Shown: positions 1 to 12,507 of the stretch, piece after piece | Position numbering within the stretch: position 1 is the stretch's first letter | Layout of the letters: every line of letters begins with the position of its first letter | NCBI GenBank assembly: GCA_946122785.1 | Contig: CAMGYJ010000003.1 | Location: forward strand, 33,063,811-33,127,810 | Length of the DNA stretch: 64,000 bases | Direction of reading: 5' to 3' | DNA from: Linum tenue | Lineage: Eukaryota > Streptophyta > Magnoliopsida > Malpighiales > Linaceae | Notes under the pieces: generated by a model | Told to the model about the DNA's origin: nothing | The model's database searches: none | What the model saw: the letters and a program-made list of their open reading frames with translations, nothing else | Translations under genes and position numbers: made by a program

Positions 1-55
1 TGATTTATGCGGTTCAAGCGAGCATTCACTAAAGTTCTCTAGAAAACAATCATTT

Positions 56-497
56 TGTTGGAAATAAATTTAATTATTTACTTATAATTGAAAAGCTAAT
101 GGTGGGCTTTTGGTGAGTATGAGCTCGTTTATGAGCTAGAATGGGAGAAGACTATTTTTATTGGACAAGAGAGAAATAGGCAGAGGAGTTTTGAAAACCT
201 GGAGGCTTTTCTTTCTTTCTTTCTTTCTTTTGGTTTTGCTCTCTTCTTGGCTCTGCTTCTACAAAGCTAATGCACAAGCTATTTATAGGCCTTGCTCCAT
301 ACAAAAATCTGCATCCACCGCCTTACTCTAGTGGTCTTTCTTTTTTCCTTATTTTTTTATTGTTACAACACCTAACAAACTCATTAATTTGACACACCTA
401 AACAATTCTACACAATTCCATACTTACCCACATTTCTAGCATATTCTGATTTTTTTTCACAACTTAATTATTTAATTAAACTGTATTATTTTCAACA
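56..497 (-). repeat. Downstream (3') LTR of the copia element
   Basis: This 442-bp repeat matches 4580-5020 with scattered substitutions and a small difference in the CTTT microsatellite near 210-230. A reversed TATA box (CCTATAAATAGC on the minus strand) lies at 279-290. The polypurine tract adjoins it at 498-510. Confidence 0.95.
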
Positions 498-510
498 CTC
501 CCCCTTAAAG
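498..510 (-). other. Polypurine tract of the copia element
   Basis: On the minus strand this reads CTTTAAGGGGGAG directly before the 3' LTR. It is the usual second-strand primer position for a copia element. Confidence 0.85.
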
Positions 511-2429
511 TTTAATTTGTCGTAACTCCGAGTAGTGTCCTCATCTTGACGAACACATCATGCTTTAACGGCTTTGTGAACATATCAGCAATCTGGTCTT
601 CAGTCTACACATACTTCAGCATAACTTCTTTCTGCTCCACTCACTCTCGTAAGAAATGATATCTCGTATCAATATGTTTACTGCGATCATGAAACACTGG
701 ATTCTTCGCTAATGCCAGGGCGTATTTTTTATCCACAAAAATTTCAGTTGACTATTCTTGTGCCATGTTCAACTCCTTCGGCAACTTTCTCAACCATATC
801 GCATGACACACACACGATGTCGCAGCAACATACTCAGCTTCACAAGTAGATAATGTCACGATAGCTTGCTTCTTTGAACTCCATGTGAAAGCTGTATCTC
901 CCATAAAGAACACAAATCCTGTAGTGCTTTTGCGATCATCCACGTCTCCTGCCCAATCACTATCACAGTATCCAACCAATTTGAAATTTTCTGGCTTAGT
1001 ATAAAGTAGATCATAATCGATTGTACCTTTGATATAGCGCAGTATCCTCTTGGCAACATTCCAGTGTGACATAGTTGGCGCCTCCATGTATCTGCTGACT
1101 AATCCAACTGCATAGAGAATATATGGTCTGGTACAAGTCAGGTATCTCAAACTTCCCAAGAGACTTCTAAACTCCGTTGAGTTAACCTTCTCTCCTTTGT
1201 CATCCTTGGATAACTTCAGTCCACACTCAGCTGGTGTACTCACAGGATTACAGTTCTCCATTTTGAACTTCTTCAGTACCTCCTTGGCAAAACCACCCTG
1301 TGAGATGAAAATTCCTTCCTCTTTTTGACTTACTTCAATTCCGAGATAGTATGACATTAGTCCGATGTCTGTCATCTCGAACTCACGAACCATCGTCTTC
1401 TTGAACTCTTCAAACATTTGAGGATTATTGCTTGTGAAGACGAGATCATCAACGTATAGGCAAACTATCAATATTGCTCCCCCTTGCACCTTGCATTATA
1501 GTGCATGCTCATGTGGGCATTTGTTGAATCCGTTCTGCTGAAAGTACTTGTCAATCCTGCTATTCCAAGCTCTTGGTGCTTGTTTCAGACCATACAATGC
1601 CTTCTTTAGTTTCAACACCTTATCTTCTTGACCTTTAATGATATATCAAGGAGGTTGCTCCGATATCTTCCTCGAGATATCCATTTAGAAAAGCTGACTT
1701 CACATCCATCTGATGTATCTTCCATCCATTTTAAGCTGCGAGAGATATCACCATCCTGATACTCTCCATTCTTGCCACGGGAGCAAAAACTTCATTATAG
1801 TCAATGCCTGGTCTCTGACTATATTCTTTAGCCACCAATCTTGCTTTGTGCCTGACAACTTCTCCTTTTGCGTTCTTCTTTGCTTTAAATGCCCACTTCA
1901 CACCAATGGGCTTTTGGTTCTTAGGTAGTGACACAAGCTCCCAAGTCTTGTTCTTATCAATTGCTTGAATTTATTCATCCATGGCTTTTCTCCATTTTTC
2001 ATCCTTCATGGCTTCTTTAGCATCCACCGGTTCATCATCAATGAAATGACAGTAGAGAGTCAATTCATCACCTTCAATGCTTGTTGTAGCTTCGTAAAGA
2101 TCTTCAAGGTGTATATACTTTTGTGGCCTTTCTCGGGGACTTTCACTAGATTCTCCTTCTGGGCTAGCAGGCTCTCTATGACTGGGTGGACTGGATACAT
2201 GTGTATTTGTATATGGTACTTCATCACTTTCATCCATAGTGAATGGATAAAAAGTGTAACTCTTCTTTGCTTCAGTAGTCCAGTCCCATGTTGCTTTTTC
2301 ATCAACTACCACATCTCTGCTGATGATCAGCTCCTCTTCCACGGGATCAAACATTTTGTAACCTTTTGAGTGTTTTGAGTATCCCAGGAATATGTACTTC
2401 TTGCTTTTGTCATCCAACTTCTTCCTTTC
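511..2429 (-). pseudogene. Copia reverse transcriptase and RNase H region, disrupted
   Basis: The minus strand encodes the RT N-terminus at 1731-1934 (GVKWAFKAKKNAKGE, ARLVAKEYSQRPGIDYNEVF). The catalytic YVDD box follows at the start of 752-1489 (VCLYVDDLVFTSNN), then the RNase H part (GYCDSDWAGDVDDRKSTTG, CEAEYVAATS). The last part of RNase H continues below 752 after a stop (FHDRSKHIDTRYHF type sequence). A frameshift and stops around 1490-1730 split the RT. The linker to the integrase lies at 1971-2417. The sequence belongs to a very common plant copia family. It is non-functional. Confidence 0.9.
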
Positions 2430-3226
2430 TTAATCAGGTACGTGCACATATCCGACACTTCCGAAGACTCGGAGGTGAGAGATTGTGGGTTTCCTTCCGC
2501 TCCGTGCTTCTTGGGGTGTTTGATTCCCAACACTCTTTGATGGTGACCTGTTCAGCAGATAGATTGCACAATCAACAGCTTCAACCCATAGCTCTTTTGG
2601 CAGGTTCTTGCTCTTCAACATGCTTCTCGCCATGTTGAGTACAGTTTTGTTCTTCCTCTCAACAACTCCGTTCTGCTGAGGGGATCGTGGGACTGTGAGA
2701 AACCTGCGAATTCCTTGATATTCACAGAACCTTCTGAACTTATTGAGCATAAATTCTCCACCTCTATCTGATCTCATTGCTTTGATGTAGCGGCCACTTT
2801 CATTCTCCACGAGCATCTTAAACTTCTTGAAAGCTTCCAATGTATCTGACTTCTGCTTCAAGAAGTAAACCCAAGTCTTTCTACTGTAGTCATCAATGAA
2901 CAGTAGGAATTATTTGTTCTTTCTGAACGATATTGGGGTGATCTATCCACAGAGATCTGTATGGACGAGCTCAAGTGGTGTTTTAGCTCGTGATAGGGAC
3001 TCCTTCGGGAAACTTGCTCTGGATTGCTTTCCAACTAAGCATCCTTCACACAACTGATCTGGATGATTGATCACTGGCAGACCATGCACCATCTTCTTCT
3101 GACCGAGCAACATTATGGTTCTCGACATTGGGACTCTGGCTAGCAACTGCTTCTTCTCGTTTAACAGCTCCAATTGACGATTCACCATATGAACTTCATA
3201 ATTTTTCTCCATCAGCTGACCCAAAC
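2430..3226 (-). pseudogene. Copia integrase region, disrupted
   Basis: Minus-strand reading gives the pre-integrase part (GLPVINHPDQLCEGCLVGKQ) and the start of the catalytic core (PLELVHTDLCG) in 2943-3224. The core then continues at 2430-2861 (MRSDRGGEFMLNKF and PRSPQQNGVVERKNKT, with the catalytic D and E). A stop near 2942 and another near 2900 interrupt it. The zinc-binding His residues of the pre-integrase segment are not continuous in this frame. Confidence 0.88.
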
Positions 3227-4469
3227 TCAGGATGTTACCCGGGCATAGTACACATCACTGATAAATTGTTGTGAGCCATTCTTCAACCAGATGAGTATAG
3301 TTCCTCTGCCTTTGATAGGAACCTTCGAGGAGTCTCCAAATACGACATTTCCTTTCACCAATTCATCCATATCCACGAACATGTTTCTTTTTCCACACAT
3401 GTGGTTGCTTGCTGCATTATCCAGATACCACATGTTGTCTCTCGGTTTTTCATCTCCTTGATGTGACAACATCAATGTGCCTTTGACTTCTTCTTCTTCT
3501 TGCACGTTGTTTGTTGTCTCCTCCACTTCTTTAGGCGGACTCCAACAGTCTGATGCATAATGCCCGTACTTCAAGCAATTATAGCATTGGATGTTGGATT
3601 TATCACGACCTTCATTTGATCTCCAACTTCCTCTTCCACGTCCACGACCACGACCTCTGCCTCTGGTGGACGTTTCATAATTGTTCGTGGTGAAATTTCC
3701 TCCACCTCTACTTTGATATTCTCCTCGGGCTCTTCCTCTTCCTCTGCCTCTGTAGTTTCCTTTGCCTCGACCTCTGTACGGACCTCCTCCTCGAGCACCT
3801 TCTTTCTCCTCAATGGTAGCTTTTGTAGCTAACACTTGCTCTGACGATTCTTCATTTCTTTTATTTAGTCTTTCCTCTCGTGCTTGCAATGAGCCGATGA
3901 CTTCATCCACTGTCATTTTTGACACGTCCTTAGCTTCCTCCATGGCCACCACCACATAATCGAACTTCGGTAATAATGACCGTAGAATTTTCTCTACAAC
4001 TTTGGTCTCTTCAATTTTCTCCCCATACTGCTTCAGTTTACTGGTGATAGACTTCACACGGGCGGTGTAATCTGAAACAGATTCACCTTCCTTCATTTTC
4101 ATAGATTCAAAATCTCCCCTAAGTGTCTGAAGTCGAACCTTCTTTACTGGTTCCACGCCTTGCATTTCCTTTTGCAGAATCTCACATGCTTCCTTAGCTG
4201 TGGTAGCATATGCTATTTGATCAAACATCGATTCATCAAGACATTGATGAATTAGAGTGAGTGCCTTTTGATCACTCTTTCTATTTTTTTTCTCAATACC
4301 TCCTTTTCAGCAGGAGATAACCGAGAATCCTCTGCGGGAATCTCATAACCTTTCTCAATAATATCCCAAACATCTTAGGATCCTAGCAAGGCTTTCATAC
4401 GGATGCACCAATTTTTGTAATTGTGGTAAGGTGGGGGAATTGAATGGGGAAAGTGGATTTTTCGGTCAT
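3227..4469 (-). pseudogene. Copia gag and protease region, disrupted
   Basis: The start codon is at 4469 on the minus strand, but a frameshift near 4410 and a TAA stop near 4380 break the first 80 codons. From 4228 the frame is open for 333 residues: gag capsid (KKVRLQTLRGDFESMKMKEG), an Arg/Gly-rich linker, a CCHC zinc knuckle (CYNCLKYGHYASDC) and the protease site (WYLDNAASNHMCG). The protease catalytic Asp is present. The frame ends just before the pre-integrase segment. Confidence 0.9.
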
Positions 4470-4564
4470 GGTACAATCGTGATAACAAAAACACGAGAAA
4501 TTCTTTTCTGATGTGGAAGTTCAGACTACGCTGCAACCACAGAGCATACTTAGGAATAACTCGG

Positions 4565-4576
4565 GCTCTGATACCA
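4565..4576 (-). other. Primer-binding site, initiator tRNA-Met type
   Basis: On the minus strand it reads TGGTATCAGAGC, three bases inside the 5' LTR. This is the standard plant copia primer-binding site. Confidence 0.93.
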
Positions 4577-4579
4577 CTT

Positions 4580-5020
4580 TGTTGGAAATAAATTTAATTA
4601 TTTACTTATAATTGAAAAGCTAATGGTGGGCTTTTGGTGGGTATGAGCTCGTTTATGAGCTAGAATGGGAGAAGACTATTTTTATTGGACAAAAGAGAAA
4701 TGGGCAGAGGTGTTTTGGAAACTTGGAGGCTTTTATTTCTTTCTTTCTTTTTTTCTGGTTTTGCTCTCTTCTTGGCTCTGCTTCTACAAAGCTAATGCCC
4801 AAGCTATTTATAGGCCTTGCTCCATACAAAAATCTGCATCCACCGCCTTACTCTAGTGGTCTTTCTTTTTTCCTTATTTTTTATTGTTACAACACCTAAC
4901 AAACTCTTTAATTTAACACATCTAAACAATTCTACACAATTCCATACTTACCCACGTTTCTTGCATATTCTATTTTTTTTCACAACTTAATTATTTAATT
5001 AAACTTTATTATTTTCAACA
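4580..5020 (-). repeat. Upstream (5') LTR of the copia element, with promoter
   Basis: This 441-bp repeat matches 56-497. The minus strand has a TATA box (CCTATAAATAGC) at 4803-4814, the likely element promoter. The flanking cattt at 5021-5025 is the target duplication. Confidence 0.95.
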
Positions 5021-5025
5021 CATTT

Positions 5026-6286
5026 ATGTATGTACTATATAATTTGAATTAGGTGTAATATTTATGTAGAGAAAATAAACTTCAAAATTTCTTTTGACAA
5101 GATAAACTTCAATGGGTAAGTAGAACATTAGTAGAAGCTACTTCTTTCATAATTTAGCAAAATAATGAAATTATACATATACATATACATATAAGTAGGT
5201 TTTATGGCACACTCACAACAATGCGTGCATACTATATACACCTAGTTCTAAAACTAGCTTTAAGATATCAAATTTAAAATTTAATTGCAAACACAATTTT
5301 AATATGATGATATAACATAGAGTTACAACTACTCCATGCATTACTCTAAGCTAAAGGCAACAAATGGATTTGATTCATAAGTTGGTGAATCAATGGATTA
5401 AATGAATCGAGGATTCATAGATTGGATCAAATGGATTGGATCATGGATCCAAGTGATATCTAAAAATTAGAATTTGTAAATTTTGAAATGATTAGTTACT
5501 AAAATGTCATATAAAAAATATAGGTACTAAATTTATTAGCAATCCATGAAATTGATCCATGATCTGCCAATCGAATTGGATTTGGATCAAATGGATCGGA
5601 TTTAAATATATTAGATTAGTTGGATATTTAAGTGAATTGGATTGGATTGAGAGCTTTACCGTAAGCTCTAAACCTTAAATTCTGAACACTAACCATAAAT
5701 CCTAAATTCTAAACCCTAACCCTAAATATATAAATCCTAAATCCTTCAAATCAATGTAAATTTTGATTTTTTGTGAAAATACATGCATTTTCTGGTCTAT
5801 CATATCACAAGTGACGATTGAAATGGTTTGGACTTGAACGCTTGTGCGAATGAAGATTATGTGGCAGGTGCATAGTATACACAAAAAGAAAAAGAGTTCA
5901 GTGAAGAAAAAACCATTTATTATATATGCTATATATGGTTTAGGCTGACTACACTAACTTATAGTACGCCATCGAGTTATGTTATTTAGAACATGACTAA
6001 TAAGAGCTTGGGGTATGATACTATATCCTAACTTCTAATGCGTGAACTCTAAATTATAAATATCTAGCAAAATCAATTTAATTAGAAATCAGAATTGATA
6101 TTTATTATTCATCTTAGTTTATAATAATACATATGATAGGTGTGAACGTTGGTGTATATCACTATACGCGGAGCATATGTTAACCTTTATATATAGGTAA
6201 AAAGACAAGAAAAGTATTGAACATGGGATGATAATAAGTATGTTAGTACCTATAACTTAGACTTTCCCATGATGATTGATGTGTAG
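5026..6286. other. AT-rich intergenic or intronic DNA, no gene seen
   Basis: There is no coding pattern here. It holds a short (ACATAT)n run near 5173-5192, a low-complexity stretch of GGATT/GGATCAAAT words at 5360-5660, and degenerate telomere-like words (AAACCCTAACCCTAAAT and variants) at 5656-5745. If the kinase gene on the right is complete in the genome, this is part of one of its introns together with the copia element. Confidence 0.6.
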
Positions 6287-9200
6287 ATCATAAAGAATTC
6301 AGACCTTGAGGAATTACGGGAGCTAGGATCTGGTACATATGGAACTGTATATCACGGAAAATGGCGAGGAACAGATGTCGCAATCAAAAGAATAAAAAAG
6401 AGTTGCTTTTCTGGGAGGTCATCAGAACAAGAACGATTGGTGAGTCCTCCCACATAATCTTATGACTTGCTTCCATTTATGGTTTTCTTTTAATTCATCC
6501 ATTGTTCTATCTTTCTCAATTTTCACATGATTAGGAGAGTAGTGCTCCAATACGTAAAAATCTAGGACTAAAAGCAAAGTATAAATTTCATGTTCATACT
6601 TCAAGTTATTATAACTTTTCCAATTGCTAGCATGTTTTATGAGTAGCTTGACGTAAAATATAATGTTCATTATGTAATATTTACGTAGTGTTTATGAATC
6701 TTGTGTAACAATTGTAAATAGTGTTACATAATACTTACATAATAAATTTCCTTTTATGTAATGCGTATTAAGGAGTTTATAAAGTCTAAAGGAATTATAG
6801 AAGTTCTACATAACATGTACGTTAAACTATTACAAAAGAAATAAAGGACATAACGTAACATTTTCATAATCTATTTTTATTTGACGTAACACTTGTAGAA
6901 TAGTATTATGTACGACATACATAATAGATGTTCTATCTAAGCAATGAGTATTAACACGAAGTTACTTAAAGTGAATATCCATCACACAATAATGTTGACA
7001 CGGATCTTAGACACCCACGCCTACTTGCAACAGGTAGAAACTCAAGGATTGAGATTATAGAATTAGAGATTTAGATAGTAAGGGAAAAAATTGGGGATCA
7101 GAGAGTAAGAAGGAGAATTGTGCATAATAGAGAAGAATGACCGAAGTCTTTAGGCATGGTAAAGACCGATTTCAGAGGATAGGGAGATCAGGGTTTTGAG
7201 ATATTTTCTCAATAATACTCTGTTTATTGATTTCTCATAATTTGACCAAAGACACAAAGTAAATATATATAGGAAATACTTGAATAAATCTGATATATAT
7301 CATAATACTAATCGACTACTACTAACCCTATCATTAATTATCATAATAATAATAATAGAAATTAACTGAGGCCGGGTTTCTATCACACATTTCTCATGTA
7401 ACACAACTGTTAAGTTGTTACAGAACAAATAACCGACATCATCTACGTAATCTATTTGTATTTATAAACAATTTTAGAATATAGCGTTACGTAAACCTTA
7501 TGTAATAGATTTTCTCTTTAAGTGATGAGTATTAACATTGAATTACATAATACAGTTGTTAAACGATTCAAAAGAAATAACTGCCATCACATTCGATTTA
7601 CATAATCTATTTGTAGTTACAAAAATCATATAAAATAGTGTTTTGTACGACTTACATAATAGATGAGTTTATCCGTAATGAGTATCACCATGCAGCCACA
7701 TAAAGTAAAATTATATTACGGAAGTCTTATGTAACAATATTCTACAACTGTTATGTAACACTAGCATACATTACATAAAATGTAACATTTTACATAATGC
7801 AACCTACAAAGGAGATGATATAGCATGTCTGACTATTCAAGTTGTAATAACTTCCAGGTGTGGTAAGAGTTGCGCGAATATATATAAGAGTATATTATTC
7901 TATGTTAGTTTTTAAAACCATTTAGTAGGTAGTTGATCCGTGTTCATTAAAAAAACAGTAGTTGATGAGTGGGATGGAGCTTCACACAATAGTTTACCCA
8001 TTATTATAATATTCATTTTTTACGTTAGGCAAAAGACTTTTGGAGAGAAGCACACATCCTCTCAACTCTTCACCATCCTAATGTGGTCGCATTTTATGGG
8101 ATTGTACCTGATGCGAGTGGAGGAACCTTAGCTACTGTAACTGAATTCATGGTTAACGGATCACTTAGGCATGCCCTACTCAAAAAGGAAAGGTGAGTTT
8201 AAAATATAGCTAGTGATTAATAAAGTGCACAATGTACATCATTAGTTATAAGTATCAAACTAATAAGATACTTGTCTTTGTCTTCATTTAGATCTCTCGA
8301 TCATCGTAAAAAGCTTATGATTGCAATGGATGCTGCTTTTGGCATGGAATACTTGCACTCAAAAAGTATTGTTCATTTTGATCTAAAGTGTGATAATCTG
8401 TTGGTAAATCTAAGGGATCCACACCGACCAATATGCAAGGTACCAAATTCATTCCGTAGTCACTATCGCAATGAATTTTTAGCTAAGATGTAGCATATAG
8501 CTCATTTCTTAATCAATGATGAAGTAATAAAATGCAAGTATCACTTACTAGGGAACCTTTGTCATTTGATTAGTGCATTTAGCTTAATTTATCAAATTCA
8601 TATGTGAGGAATATATGAAAACTAGTGCTAAACAAACATAGGAGGGTATATTGTGGAATTGTTAAGCTATGATGGTATTCCTTCCAAGCTACTGCAACCT
8701 AAAATAGAGTGTTGCATACTATTGATTAGGTTGGAGATTTTGGGCTATCAAGAATCAAAAGGAACACTCTAGTATCTGGTGGTGTACGGGGAACTCTTCC
8801 ATGGATGGCACCAGAACTATTAAACGGAAGCAGCAGTCGAGTTTCTGAAAAGGTCTTTGTTTCATCATTTCCCCATTTTCGTGATTGGCTTCACAAAAGC
8901 ATCAATGAAAGCTCTGCAAGAAGCCAAATGGAACAAGCAGTTAACAAAAAATGTGAATGGTTGATATATGTAGGTTGATGTTTTCTCGTTTGGGGTGTCA
9001 ATGTGGGAGATCTTGACAGGGGAGGAACCTTATGCTGATATGCACTGTGGCGCAATAATTGGTAAGTGTTTATCTCTCTATATTCTTTCTCTCGTCATCT
9101 CCCTATCTCATTCTTTTTCTACATTTCCATATGCATGAAGGTGGTATCGTAAAGAATACCCTGCGGCTTGCAGTACCGGAAGATTGCGATCAAGATTGGA

Positions 9201-9349
9201 GGGAACTGATGGAGCAATGTTGGTCCCTTAATCCAGATTCTAGGCCGTCCTTCACTGAGATAGCAAATAGGTTGCGAGTTATGTCTGTGGCACTTTTGGC
9301 CAAGGCATCAAGTAATCAAACTAGACCATCCAAGGGATCAACATCATAA
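6287..9349 (+). CDS. RAF-like MAPKKK (group B4 type), kinase-domain exons only
   Basis: Six exons join without frame error: 6287-6439, 8029-8192, 8292-8439, 8730-8852, 8974-9061 and 9141-9349 (stop TAA). All introns are GT-AG. They encode 294 residues forming a whole Ser/Thr kinase domain: glycine loop [11 protein letters not shown], lysine in [15 protein letters not shown] in place of HRD, DFG, the APE motif in PWMAPELL and the DVFSFG helix. The sequence closely follows the plant PB1-domain RAF kinases (Arabidopsis RAF18, RAF20 and RAF24), where HFD is normal. In that family group B4 members activate SnRK2 kinases during osmotic stress. A TAG directly precedes codon 1 of the first exon, so that exon must be spliced to something upstream. 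The expected PB1 domain and long linker are not in the window. It is either the 3' part of a gene beginning left of position 1, with the copia element in an intron, or a truncated duplicate. Confidence 0.88.
6829..7705. repeat. Degenerate direct repeats inside kinase intron 1
   Basis: The 1,589-bp intron 6440-8028 contains at least three related units of about 140 bp (roughly 6829-6975, 7417-7560 and 7563-7705), with a fainter one near 6660-6790. Shared words include AAAGAAATAA, TAATCTATTT, ACATAATAGAT and TGAGTATTA. The first two are separated by about 400 bp of unrelated sequence (6990-7385) that resembles a short LTR fragment but was not identified. Confidence 0.55.
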
Positions 9350-12300
9350 ATTTCCTTAGATATAAGGACGACGTGAGGTATATGTATATATAACAGAAAG
9401 AGTGTGTGATCATGGATTTAAGAGAAGAGCTTCCTACATATCATGTGATTAATCATCATTCTTAATTTTTATCCCTAGGCATTAAATTTCTTCCTTTGCT
9501 TATCCATCAACAACCCTTCATTGTTTGTTGTAGCTTAATGTTTTGTAACCTAAACAAAAAAATGATAAATTGTGTAAAGAAGGAGTAAGTTGTGAATTAA
9601 TTAATTTTGGATGAAAGGTAATATTATTAATTAATTTTGGTTGAAAGGTAATATTATTAATTGAGGTTAGAAATTTGGTACCGTTGCATAATTTTTACCT
9701 ACAGGACTATTATTTACTTTCACTAACCTACCAGGCCTTCTTCAACGTGTGGCGATCAGATTAAATAAAAAATTGAAAAATAAATTCACTTATATAGTGC
9801 AATTAGATAGTCAAATCAATTTTCATACAATTTTTTGAGTGTTTTTGTCTTGCCAAGTCCAACATGTGGCACCATTTTGACCATGTTAGGACTCTTTCTT
9901 TACCTCCACACTCTCTCCATGTTGTTGGGAGTGTGAGAACCGAGGCTTACGAGCATCACCAACATGTATGCATATATTTGGTTTGCCGAGATCATGATTT
10001 TTGCACCTGTCATACCACAAATTTACATGTTTTGAGATTCCATGTGAGTTTGGGATTTGCTGTGTAGTGGATTTGCCCCTCTGTCCACCATTCATGGAAA
10101 ACTTGCTCCTTAGGAACACCAATATGGCAATTCCATCTTCATGTGGTGTTTAGTTGGGTTCGCTCACCTATCTACTTAGTGGAGTCTTTGGGACAATTAC
10201 ACAGAGGAATCTATTGAGTTATCCAACCTTCATGACATTGGGATTTTTCATGTGGTCACCACCTCCGCATTGAGGATAATTCATGACAATCATTGTCTTA
10301 TTTTTCCTAGAACAGGGTGGATGTGGCAAACTTCCATGCCACTTGCGATGTTGTTTCTCCTTCAATCTGCTATGCGGTGGGATCTCATGCTCCCTAGCGG
10401 CTTAGATTGAACACCACTGATATTGGTTTGACAACACATTACATGTGAACTTGCTATAATCAACATGCTCGTGATAAGGTTGTCCACCCTGATTCTTGTT
10501 TTCATTCTTACTAGAACTACGATGATGTAAACCCCTTTGCAATGGCTTTCACAAGCCACCTCCAACTTATGTGTCTTTAAGAACAATGTTGTTCACAAGA
10601 AAAAACACGTTGGGTTTGCTCGCTTTTGGCAACACTCTTGTAGCCATAATCAACAATAAAATATCAAAATCATGAATATATTGATCCATCTTCTAAAAAT
10701 TTGATCCAAGTATCTTTTAGAATGTTGTGCAGAAGAATCAAACTAGAGGATTACCTATTGGGGAAACATGCATGTAGTAGTGACATCCATGTTTGCCAAA
10801 CCTGAGAGTTGCTTCACTTTGCCACTGTTGCTTGACATCTCATGGCCAAAAACGATGTATTCCTCCATCATAGAGATTGGTGGAAGTCCACCTTCTTATT
10901 GTCCACACCGCAGAGCCTATTCGAATCAAACACACGTGTCCCACCAGGTGTGCCAAATTTTTTCGCGGTGGAAACTTTATAGTGTTGATTGATTGATTAA
11001 ACCTATGACTTCAAAAAATCAAGATGATCAATAATATGGTTCTCACCTCTTTAAACAAGGTTCGAACGAGGATGTTTGAATTTTTGGAAATCTACGTTAA
11101 ATTAGGAATACTTCTATGAAGATTCCTCAAGAGAGCTCTGGGACTACGAGTACAGATACGTCTATGGAGATCATTTATGGAAGGATAGGTCTGCAACTAG
11201 GAGTTACAAAGAAAAGGTAAAGTTGGACGGAGTTGTTCTGTGTTTGATTTGTATTGTCCTCTTTCTATCTTTGCTTCAGTGGTTTTATCTAAGAGCATCT
11301 ACGTAGCCTTCATGATAACTCCTCAGTGAAACTATCTCGCACTCTTTTCCAATGTAACAGTCTTTGTTTCGAAGTTGTATTATTCAACAGATGTGCATGT
11401 ACACCTTAGACACGCGTGCACACAAACGAACCTGAGGCAAGGATCAGTATCGCACTTCGAACAACGATGTTGTTGTCTCGTAGCTGCTAGCCTAAACAGA
11501 ACCATATCGTTGCTTGACACTATGTTGTTTTTAATTTAACGATGTATTGTTTGTACTCCACGACATTATACTTGCAAAGTCGTTAGACCCATAAAGTTGT
11601 AATCCATCGTGATGTTGCTGAGCTCACAACATTGTTAACCTTGTGATGCCGGTGAACTCATGCATCGTTGAACTCGCAACACCACTGTCACCCACGAGGT
11701 TGTTTAACTCTTAGCATCGTTAACCTCGTGACGCCACAATAATGTGTTAAGTAAGGCCTAAGTATTATAAGTTAAACATGGGGTTTTCCCCAATTAATAC
11801 TACGATGTTAATGGATAGATAGTTTCCTTGATTGATAGAGAGAAAAATCAAAAAGAGATTGCGAGACGATAGGAGAGGGGTAGAGAGAGCTTAAGAGATG
11901 GTACTAAAAATTAGCTAACTGGTGGATTTTCTGAAATTTGATTGACAAAAAAAGATATTGGGTGTTGGAAAATACCACTGTTACGGAGAAATAATTAAAA
12001 TAATAAACTAAAGGGTATGGTCACCTTTTACGGTTTTACCCCATAATTTAGGCGCTTATGTGCTAAAATAATCATACATAGACCACATTGTGATATATTT
12101 TATGCTAATATGAGTTCATATTTATAAGCCATAAGCTTTAGCATGCTTTAGGTTGCTGTGAGTGGTTTTCATAAAGTAACTACCTTATTTTGTCATGTTA
12201 TAGGCTTACTTGGTATTTTGTCACGTCATAACCACATTAAGGGCAGATTAAGTCGTGAGCTAGATCACAACACATGTCATGGCCGTAACTTTTCCCTTCA

Positions 12301-12507
12301 GTCGGGAACGCAAGCAACAATGGAGCAGAACATCTTGGATCCTGACTCATGGCCAAGAAGGGCCAACCGCAATATCAAAATCACGATATGTGACCACTTC
12401 TTCAAACTAGTGTACTTGACTCATGCTAAGACTACAATGGCCAAGTCCAACCAATGACACGATTGCAGTAAAGTGGAAGTAAGTTAATTATCAATCCAGG
12501 GTCTCTA
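9350..12507. other. Intergenic, no gene supported
   Basis: The kinase 3' UTR probably ends within 9350-9560. A 30-bp unit is tandemly doubled at 9601-9630 and 9631-9660 with one mismatch. 9850-10990 and 11400-11760 look like old, unclassified repeat DNA. Short open frames occur on both strands but show no domain, splice pattern or family resemblance. Confidence 0.55.
9601..9660. repeat. Perfectly spaced 30-bp tandem duplication
   Basis: TTAATTTTGG(A/T)TGAAAGG followed by TAATATTATTAA occurs twice in a row, with a single A/T difference. Confidence 0.9.

Larger units (their letters stand above)
56..5020 (-). mobile_element. Ty1/copia LTR retrotransposon, decayed, both LTRs present
   Basis: Two direct repeats of about 441 bp, each with TG...CA ends (TGTTGGAAAT...TTTTCAACA), bound the element. 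The same five bases, cattt, lie outside both ends (51-55 and 5021-5025), which is the expected copia target duplication. Read on the minus strand, a primer-binding site matching initiator tRNA-Met follows the upstream LTR, then come gag, protease, integrase, RT and RNase H, then a polypurine tract. That domain order is the copia order. Several frameshifts and stops break the polyprotein, so the copy cannot move by itself. By eye the two LTRs differ at roughly 15-20 positions, so the insertion is not very recent. Confidence 0.96.

Noticed and set aside
5656..5745. Interstitial telomeric repeat (CCCTAAA-like words)
   Set aside because: Only one or two units are exact and the rest are degenerate. 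It is low-complexity sequence, not a telomere scar.
9864..10992. Several 67-78 codon frames on both strands
   Set aside because: Composition, lack of family resemblance and lack of splice sites point to old repeat DNA rather than genes.
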